Part shown: piece by piece, positions 57,594-64,000 of the stretch
Position numbering within the stretch: the stretch's first letter is position 1
Layout: the number at the start of each line of letters is the position of its first letter
Origin: Oscillospiraceae bacterium
Lineage (GTDB): Bacteria; Bacillota; Clostridia; Oscillospirales; CAG-382
Direction of reading: 5' to 3'
Assembly (NCBI GenBank): GCA_015064955.1
Contig: SVRD01000009.1
Coordinates: 20,104 to 84,103 of the forward strand
Length of the DNA: 64,000 nt
Translations under genes and position numbers: made by a program
Notes under the pieces: model-generated
Told to the model about the DNA's origin: nothing
Databases searched by the model: none
What the model saw: the letters and a program-made list of their open reading frames with translations, nothing else

Positions 57594-59024
57594 TTATTCC
57601 TCGACAACCTCTGCATCGAGTATTTCGGGGGAGACAGCTTCTTCAGCCGAATCTTCCGAAGCGGCCTCTTTCTTCTTGCCGAGATATTCGGGAAGCGCGA
57701 GTCCGGAAAGTGCGAACACCTCTTCGAGAGGGGGAACGCTCTTCATAAGACCGGACAGGAAGTTTGCGGTGCTGGTCTTGCCATCGCCGTTGCCGCCGTT
57801 ATCCCAAACGGTAACCTTGTCGATCTTGATGTTCTTGATCGCGTCGACCTGAATTCTCATAAGGTCTTCGAGCTTATCTGCAATCAGAAGTTTCAAAGCA
57901 GCCTCTGCATCGCCGCCTGCGGATTTAACGATCTCTGCGAAACCTGCCGCCTGCTTGCGAAGGATTTCTTCCATACCGCGTGCTTCCGCAGCCATTCTTG
58001 CATAGATAGCGTCTGCTTCACCCTGAGCCTTACGTCTGATCTTTTCAGCCTCTGCTTCAGCCTCGAGCTCGATCTGACGCTTGTTGATCTCGGTCTGAAC
58101 GATGATATCGGCTTCCAAGGTTGCCTTTTCACGTGCGCTTCTTGCTTCTTCAGCTTCTTTTTCTGCCGCGTAAGCCTCTTCCAAAGCCTTTGCCGCCTGA
58201 ATCTTTTCAGCCGCGGTTGCGATTCTCAATGCTTCTGCCTGCTTTTCGCGGAGGGTTGCATTCGACATAGCGATTTCGGTCTTTGCAAGGTTTTCACCCT
58301 GAATAGCCTCTGCATCCGCCTTGGAAACGTTGATACGTTCGTCCATCTTTGCGTTTGCTTCACCTATCGAACCGTCGCGTTCCTTTTCGGCAACGCTCTT
58401 CTTCGCGTCGTTGATAGCCTTTGCTGCTGCTTCTTTACCGAGTGCTTCGATATATCCCGATTCGTCGGAAATGTCGGTCATATTAACGTTGATAAGACGA
58501 AGACCGATCTTCTTGAGTTCGACCTCGACGTTTCTCGAAACTGCTTCGAGGAACTTATCTCTGTCGGTGTTGAGCTCTTCGATATCCATCGTTGCGATGA
58601 TAAGACGGAGCTGACCGAAGATAATGTCCTTTGCAAGCTCCTGAATCTCAGCGAGCTGAAGGCCCAAAAGTCGTTCTGCCGCGTTCTGCATAACGCTCGG
58701 CTCGGTCGAAATACCTACCGTGAAACGAGAGGGTACGTCGATACGGATGTTCTGCCTGGAAAGTGCGCTTTTAAGATCAACAGGAATCGAGAGGGGAGTC
58801 AAGTCAAGAAATTCATATGCCTGGATAACAGGTACGATGAATGCGGCACCGCCGTGGATACATTTTGAGCTTCTGGTGCTGCCGTCCTTGTTCTTGCCTA
58901 CGCGACCGTAGATAACCATGATCTTATCAGAGGGACATTTCTTGTATCTCGAGAAGAACCAGAGTACAAGAGAGAAGAGCAGGATACCTATAACTGCTAC
59001 AAGAATAATAGTGTTAGTTCCCAT
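57594..59024 (-). CDS. Flotillin-family (SPFH) protein
   Basis: SPFH N-terminus after a TM; long Glu/Ala coiled coil (AEAEAEKIRRKAQGEADAIYARMAAEARGMEEIL). Confidence 0.93.
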   Translation of the reverse strand: MGTNTIILVAVIGILLFSLVLWFFSRYKKCPSDKIMVIYGRVGKNKDGSTRSSKCIHGGAAFIVPVIQAYEFLDLTPLSIPVDLKSALSRQNIRIDVPSRFTVGISTEPSVMQNAAERLLGLQLAEIQELAKDIIFGQLRLIIATMDIEELNTDRDKFLEAVSRNVEVELKKIGLRLINVNMTDISDESGYIEALGKEAAAKAINDAKKSVAEKERDGSIGEANAKMDERINVSKADAEAIQGENLAKTEIAMSNATLREKQAEALRIATAAEKIQAAKALEEAYAAEKEAEEARSAREKATLEADIIVQTEINKRQIELEAEAEAEKIRRKAQGEADAIYARMAAEARGMEEILRKQAAGFAEIVKSAGGDAEAALKLLIADKLEDLMRIQVDAIKNIKIDKVTVWDNGGNGDGKTSTANFLSGLMKSVPPLEEVFALSGLALPEYLGKKKEAASEDSAEEAVSPEILDAEVVEE

Positions 59025-59082
59025 TGTGTTTCTCCTTATTTATGTTTTTATTGTTTACTGAATTGTGAATTTTGACAAGTAA

Positions 59083-59718
59083 TTATCTTCTGTGCTTGCG
59101 TCTTACAATAAGTGTTTCTTCGCCGGATATGCCGACAACCGTTACTTCCTCGTCGCAGTTGATTATCGTTTCCTCGTCGGTAACTGCATACTTTTCGCAA
59201 AGCTTACCTTGAATAACAGCGGTTATCTTACCCTTGCCGCTTCTTGAGGGCGGGACTCGCATATAAACCGTACCGCTTACACCCAAAGCCTCGCGGATAT
59301 CTTCTGTTCCGTCGTACTGGAGCGAGAAGAGCCATTTCATAAGAAGTGCAATAACCGTCATCGCCAAGAAGCCCGATGCGACCGAAATAACGATCGAGAG
59401 CGCGATGTGAAGACCGTTTCCGCAGCAGATCGTACCGACCCAACCCATTACCGAGAAGAATGCGATCAATCCGCGGAGAGTGAACAGCCTCAAGCCGCCG
59501 TCAAATGCTTCGCCCTTTTCAAATGCTTCGTCAGCCTCGTCGAGCTCGATTCCGCTGTCTGTGCCTTCGGTATCTGTATCGACACCGTCTGCATCGCTGT
59601 CACTTCCGAGCCCGATAAGTGTGAGCACCATCTGAATCAACAGAATCACTGTTGCGGGAATCGCTATACAAGCGAAAACCTGTCCTGCCGAGCCTAATGC
59701 TTCCCACCATTCTAACAT
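59083..59718 (-). CDS. NfeD-like membrane protein with OB-fold C-terminus (YuaF-like)
   Basis: TM region, GVSGTVYMRVPPSRSGKGKITAVIQGKLCEKYAVTDEETIINCDEEVTVVGISGEETLIVRR; adjacent to flotillin. Confidence 0.88.
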   Translation of the reverse strand: MLEWWEALGSAGQVFACIAIPATVILLIQMVLTLIGLGSDSDADGVDTDTEGTDSGIELDEADEAFEKGEAFDGGLRLFTLRGLIAFFSVMGWVGTICCGNGLHIALSIVISVASGFLAMTVIALLMKWLFSLQYDGTEDIREALGVSGTVYMRVPPSRSGKGKITAVIQGKLCEKYAVTDEETIINCDEEVTVVGISGEETLIVRRKHRR

Positions 59719-59733
59719 AATGTATACCTCCCT

Positions 59734-59958
59734 TTATATACGGTTTTTCTTTTCGCAATATTTTTTTACTCTCGGAACGTCTTGCAAATCTAACCATTCC
59801 TCAGAGTATCCGCAGGTACAGCAGATATATCTGTTAGTAATAACCTGCTTAAAAACTCCTGCCCTAACGTTGTTGCCGATGCCGTATGCCTGCTCTTCGC
59901 CTTTGGCGAAAACAATGTCGCTGCCTTGGCATTTGGGGCAGATATGGGTGTTCTTCAT
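59734..59958 (-). CDS. Small zinc-ribbon protein
   Basis: ICPKCQGSDIVF ... YICCTCGYSEEW (CxxC...CxxC). Confidence 0.8.
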   Translation of the reverse strand: MKNTHICPKCQGSDIVFAKGEEQAYGIGNNVRAGVFKQVITNRYICCTCGYSEEWLDLQDVPRVKKYCEKKNRI

Positions 59959-59966
59959 AAAAACTC

Positions 59967-60521
59967 CTAATCAAGTGTTGCGAGCACGTCCTCTGCCCGC
60001 TTGCGAAGTATTGATGCGTAGTGTGCGTTCATCATAACCGCCAAAACCTTTACAAGTCTGTTCTTCGCACCGGGGAACGGCTCGTTGAAATCGCCGATAA
60101 CCTGTTCGATATGGCTTATGATGTAGTCCTCGTCGGCAACCGGCTTTTCCAAACTCGATATCGCCGAGATATAGTAAAGATATAGCGCGCTGTCATCGAT
60201 AATATCGTCGCTTTCGTCATCAAGACGTCCGTTTATATAGGAAAGCAAACCGGTTATTTTTTCGATCTGCAAGCTGTCGCGCAGCATATTGATTATAGCT
60301 ATCCTGCAAAATTGACGCTTTGTGTAAAGCTTTTTTATCGGTGGAGAAAGGAAGCCGCGTTTCACCCAGTTTTGAATCATATATGGCTCAAGTCCTGTCA
60401 TACGGGCTACCTGAGACATCATCAAGCCTCCGCAGATAAAAGCGTTTTCGAGTATTTCGCTTGCCGCTTCGGCATTTGGCACTGCGATCTCTATCGTCGT
60501 GCCCGGAAGTCTGTTGATCAT
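59967..60521 (-). CDS. DUF1836 (MerR-like HTH) regulator
   Basis: MMSQVARMTGLEPYMIQNWVKRGFLSPPIKKLYTKRQFCRIAIINMLRDSLQIEKITGLLSYING. Confidence 0.87.
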   Translation of the reverse strand: MINRLPGTTIEIAVPNAEAASEILENAFICGGLMMSQVARMTGLEPYMIQNWVKRGFLSPPIKKLYTKRQFCRIAIINMLRDSLQIEKITGLLSYINGRLDDESDDIIDDSALYLYYISAISSLEKPVADEDYIISHIEQVIGDFNEPFPGAKNRLVKVLAVMMNAHYASILRKRAEDVLATLD

Positions 60522-60553
60522 CGGAAATCCTCCCTTCGTCTTACTGTGCCTTG

Positions 60554-60582
60554 ATTGTATCACACAATCACGTGATTGTCAA
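60554..60582 (-). promoter_or_regulatory. Sigma-A promoter with 16-bp palindromic operator in the spacer
   Basis: TTGACA (60582-60577), 17-nt spacer, TACAAT (60559-60554); ACAATCACGTGATTGT palindrome at 60564-60579. Confidence 0.82.
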
Positions 60583-60680
60583 GAGGGTTCGCGTGATTTT
60601 TTGAATATTTTTTTGCTGCTGTTGACATTTTATACATACGGTTGTAAAATTATCCTATATTATATGCTTTGAGGTGGGGT

Positions 60681-61649
60681 ATGGAAAAGATAGTTCTGAA
60701 AAACGATAACCTTACGGTAACAGTGCTTACCTTGGGGGCGATCGTTCAGGGAATAAACGCCTATGGGTTTGATCTTACGGCGGGCTATGCGACCGAGGAG
60801 GAATATTTCAAGGACACCTGCTATTTCGGCGGTATTATCGGAAGAACGGCAAACCGTTGCGGCGGTGAGCAGTATATAAATAATATTGAATATACTCTTC
60901 CGCTCAACGAAAATGGAATCAACCACCTCCACGGCGGTATTCAGGGCTTTAATCTTAAAAGATGGACTGTTACCGAGCAGGGCAGCGATTTTGTCACGCT
61001 CAATTATATCTCGCCCGACGGTGAGGAGGGATATCCCGGAAATCTGTGCGTATACGTGACTTATCGGCTTGTTGATGATTCGCTTCTTATTTCCTATAAG
61101 GCGACTACCGACAAACCCACTTGGGTGAATCTTACCAACCATTCCTACTTCAATCCGTTCGGTATCAATAATAAAGCGGGCGCGCGTATCGGCGGCTGTC
61201 TGATACAGATTTTTGCCGATCGTGTTTCGGTCTATGATGATAATAACCGAGTAATAGGGAGCAGATCCGTCGAGGGTACCGAGTTCGACCTTCGCAAAAA
61301 GGATCTGCTGTATCGCTCGTACGACCATAATTTTTATCTTTCGGGCGATGAATACGAGGAATTTTGCGGGAGCAAGCTTCGCAAGGCGGCGTCCGTGCGC
61401 GGAAGTGTAAATATCGAATGCTTTACCGATCTGCCCTGTATTCAGCTTTATTGCGGCGAGTTTATACCCGAAAATACTATTCTTGCCGACGGGACCGTAA
61501 TCGGTGCGGGCTCTGCGCTTTGTCTCGAAACACAAAAAGAGCCGAATCTCCAAGCACGCTCGGAGGGAATACTCAATCCCGATGAGGTATATCAAACGGC
61601 TACCGCATACCGTTTTTCAAAGGGCAATATCTTTGTTGCTGAAAAATAA
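60681..61649 (+). CDS. galM: Aldose 1-epimerase (mutarotase)
   Basis: GGIIGRTANRCGG; NGINHLHGGIQGFNLKRW; VNLTNHSYFNP; ELDLP-type C-terminus CIQLYCGEF. Confidence 0.9.
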   Translation: MEKIVLKNDNLTVTVLTLGAIVQGINAYGFDLTAGYATEEEYFKDTCYFGGIIGRTANRCGGEQYINNIEYTLPLNENGINHLHGGIQGFNLKRWTVTEQGSDFVTLNYISPDGEEGYPGNLCVYVTYRLVDDSLLISYKATTDKPTWVNLTNHSYFNPFGINNKAGARIGGCLIQIFADRVSVYDDNNRVIGSRSVEGTEFDLRKKDLLYRSYDHNFYLSGDEYEEFCGSKLRKAASVRGSVNIECFTDLPCIQLYCGEFIPENTILADGTVIGAGSALCLETQKEPNLQARSEGILNPDEVYQTATAYRFSKGNIFVAEK

Positions 61650-61787
61650 ACAAAAAAACAGAAGTATTTTATAAAAATTCGTCTGCTTTGGTGTTTTTTA
61701 GGTGTTGAAAAAAATAAAAGTTTATGATAAAATAACTCTATTATAAATTTAGTGTAGAAATTATTTTTGTAATAAAGGAGTCAAGCT

Positions 61788-63299
61788 ATGGCAATGTATT
61801 TTGAACAAGAGTCCCACACCTTTAGCGAGTATCTGCTCGTTCCCGGTTATTCGTCTGCGGAGTGTATTCCTTCCAACGTAAGCCTTCGCACCCCGATTAC
61901 CAAGTTTAAAAAAGGTGAAGAACCCGAAGTTTCGCTTAACATACCGCTTGTTTCCGCAATTATGCAATCGGTATCGGACGATAAAATGGCTATCGCGCTC
62001 GCAAAGGAAGGCGGTATGTCCTTCATTTACGGCTCGCAGACTATTGAAAACGAAGCAAATATGGTTCGCCGCGTAAAGAGCCATAAGGCAGGCTTTGTTT
62101 ATTCCGATTCCAACGTAAAGGTCGATGACACTCTTGCAGACGTTATCGAATTGACCGAAAGAACCGGTCACTCCACCATCGCCGTTACCGACGACGGCAC
62201 CGCAACCGGCAAATTGATGGGTATCGTCACCTCGCGCGATTACCGCGTTTCGCGTATGCCCAAGGATTTGAAGGTTTCCGAGTTTATGACTCCGTTTGAA
62301 AAGCTCGTTTATGCTTACGAGGGCACCTCGCTCAAGGAAGCTAACGATATTATTTGGGACAACAAGCTCAATTCGCTTCCCATCATCAACAAAGACGGCA
62401 ACCTTTGCTATTTCGTATTCCGCAAAGACTATGCCTTCCACAAGGAAAACCCGCTCGAGCTTTTGGACGCGCAGAAGCGTTACAGAGTCGGCGCAGGTAT
62501 CAATACCCGCGACTATGAGGAACGCGTTCCCGCACTTGTCGAAGCAGGCGCAGACGTTCTTTGTATCGACTCGTCCGAAGGCTTTTCGGAATGGCAGGCA
62601 CGCACTCTCAAGTGGATCCGCGATAAATACGGCGACACTGTCAAGGTTGGCGCAGGTAACGTTGTAGACCGCGATGGCTTTATGTTCCTCGCAGAAGCAG
62701 GCGCAGACTTTATCAAAATCGGTATCGGCGGCGGCTCTATCTGTATCACCCGTGAACAAAAGGGTATCGGCAGAGGTCAGGCTACCGCAGTAATCGAGGT
62801 TGCTGCCGCGCGTGACGAATATTTTGAAAAGACGGGTATTTATATTCCTATCTGCTCCGACGGCGGTATCGTTCACGACTACCACGTAACTCTCGCGCTC
62901 GCTATGGGTGCAGACTTTATTATGCTTGGCAGATATTTCTCCCGCTTCGACGAATCTCCCACAAACAAGGTAAACGTAAACGGTACGTTTATGAAGGAAT
63001 ATTGGGGCGAAGGCTCTGCACGTGCACGTAACTGGCAGCGCTACGATATGGGCGGCGACAAAAAGCTTTCTTTTGAAGAAGGCGTCGATTCCTATGTTCC
63101 CTATGCCGGCTCGCTCAAGGATAACGTCGGTCTCACTCTCTCAAAGGTTCGCCACACAATGTGTAACTGCGGCGCACTCTCTATCCCCGAGCTTCAGAAG
63201 AATGCAAAGATCACTCTTGTTTCCGCAACCTCGATCATCGAAGGCGGCGCACACGACGTTCTTCTCAAGGACAAAGCAACCGCAACCACAAGAAAATAA
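61788..63299 (+). CDS. guaB: IMP dehydrogenase
   Basis: [27 protein letters not shown] pair; [60 protein letters not shown]. Confidence 0.93.
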   Translation: MAMYFEQESHTFSEYLLVPGYSSAECIPSNVSLRTPITKFKKGEEPEVSLNIPLVSAIMQSVSDDKMAIALAKEGGMSFIYGSQTIENEANMVRRVKSHKAGFVYSDSNVKVDDTLADVIELTERTGHSTIAVTDDGTATGKLMGIVTSRDYRVSRMPKDLKVSEFMTPFEKLVYAYEGTSLKEANDIIWDNKLNSLPIINKDGNLCYFVFRKDYAFHKENPLELLDAQKRYRVGAGINTRDYEERVPALVEAGADVLCIDSSEGFSEWQARTLKWIRDKYGDTVKVGAGNVVDRDGFMFLAEAGADFIKIGIGGGSICITREQKGIGRGQATAVIEVAAARDEYFEKTGIYIPICSDGGIVHDYHVTLALAMGADFIMLGRYFSRFDESPTNKVNVNGTFMKEYWGEGSARARNWQRYDMGGDKKLSFEEGVDSYVPYAGSLKDNVGLTLSKVRHTMCNCGALSIPELQKNAKITLVSATSIIEGGAHDVLLKDKATATTRK

Positions 63300-63312
63300 A
63301 AGCAAAGATAAG

Positions 63313-63349
63313 AAAACACCGACGGATTTTAATATCTGTCGGTGTTTTT
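63313..63349 (+). terminator. Terminator after guaB
   Basis: AAAACACCGAC...GTCGGTGTTTTT. Confidence 0.88.
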
Positions 63350-63381
63350 ACTATTCGATAAATTGGAATTTGAAAGAATTA

Positions 63382-63750
63382 TTATTTATTTTTCAGTTCG
63401 CGGTTGTCCTTTTCGGATTCAAATATTTCAGCAACTGCATCGGTAAGCTCATCCGTCCAGACCTTTCCGCTTTTTACGACGTTTGCCCAGGGGCAGAGTT
63501 TTTTATAGTCATCATCGAAAACAATGGTGTAAGGAGGTCCGCAGCGGTCATCAACAGCCATGTACATGCGTCTGCCTTGGTACATAAGGTCGCCCGCTTC
63601 ACTTTCTTTCATTTTTTTGTCAAGACGGTCGAATATTTCTTTTGTTATTTCATACAGGCGATAATCCTGAAAGCCACCATATTCTCCGAAATATCTTCCG
63701 CTATTTTCATCAAAACAAGCTTTCCAGCCGGACCCGTTTTTAAAAAGCAT
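63382..63750 (-). CDS. Hypothetical protein
   Basis: GGGGAGG before the ATG at 63750; MLFKNGSGWKACFDENSGRYFGEYGGFQDYRLYEITKEIFDRL. Confidence 0.72.
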   Translation of the reverse strand: MLFKNGSGWKACFDENSGRYFGEYGGFQDYRLYEITKEIFDRLDKKMKESEAGDLMYQGRRMYMAVDDRCGPPYTIVFDDDYKKLCPWANVVKSGKVWTDELTDAVAEIFESEKDNRELKNK

Positions 63751-63801
63751 GATATAAACCTCCCCGCTTAATCTGTTCGCTAAATTCTTATTTGGTACAA
63801 T

Positions 63802-63848
63802 ATAAGAGTAGTAACCCAATGCAAAAAGCATTGCAAAACTACTCTTAT
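63802..63848. terminator. Long bipartite hairpin, terminator-like
   Basis: ATAAGAGTAGT...CAATGC-aaaaa-GCATTG...ACTACTCTTAT. Confidence 0.75.
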
Positions 63849-64000
63849 TTTTATACAATAAAGAGGAAAGGTTCGGCGTAATTCCAATAGGATTAACACA
63901 TCCGATCGATAAACTGTCGACCGCCTCTTATTGTATGCATTCGAGTAAACAGGTTGAAGCATAGCCTTCGTGTAACGAGCCAAAATGAGTGTCAGTAAGA

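Noticed and set aside
1-64000. CRISPR arrays, prophage genes, transposases, rRNA operons
   Set aside because: None seen on either strand. The only repeats are coding minisatellites, terminators and the single inverted-repeat element.

Overview
The window is chromosomal sequence from a spore-forming, gut-type Clostridia bacterium. Evidence for this is a spoIIGA-sigE pair with a SpoIVFB-like protease, dockerin proteins and many Cys-anchored lipoproteins. About 45 protein-coding genes and one tRNA-Arg(ACG) are supported. Well-recognised loci: asd; a CapD-like NDP-sugar epimerase/dehydratase; a parB-family gene; the rimP-nusA-ylxR-ylxQ-infB-rbfA-nrnA-truB operon; sigE/spoIIGA; hppA; GH20 hexosaminidase; ung; mgtE; a GH36-centred carbohydrate cluster; cysE; two tandem CotH-dockerin genes followed by an MBL hydrolase and a DUF3006 gene; an ABC-2 transporter at the end of a long operon of unknown membrane proteins/lipoproteins; a flotillin/NfeD operon; galM; and guaB. 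No CRISPR array, prophage or intact IS element was seen. Main points for follow-up: (1) a 27-codon leader ORF plus an SD-sequestering hairpin upstream of mgtE; (2) a NYN-domain gene with a near-consensus promoter and SD but no ATG/GTG/TTG start ahead of its catalytic N-terminus; (3) a 16-bp perfect palindrome in the spacer of the promoter for a DUF1836 / zinc-ribbon / NfeD / flotillin operon; (4) a duplication scar between the CotH-dockerin paralogs that matches the start of the downstream MBL gene; (5) a nested inverted-repeat element at about 43.6-43.8 kb; (6) a coupled operon of unknown envelope proteins feeding into an ABC-2 exporter; (7) a small protein with an RRXRR/PLMP-like N-terminus whose start region is duplicated in its own leader. 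All family calls are by reading the sequence; no database search was run.
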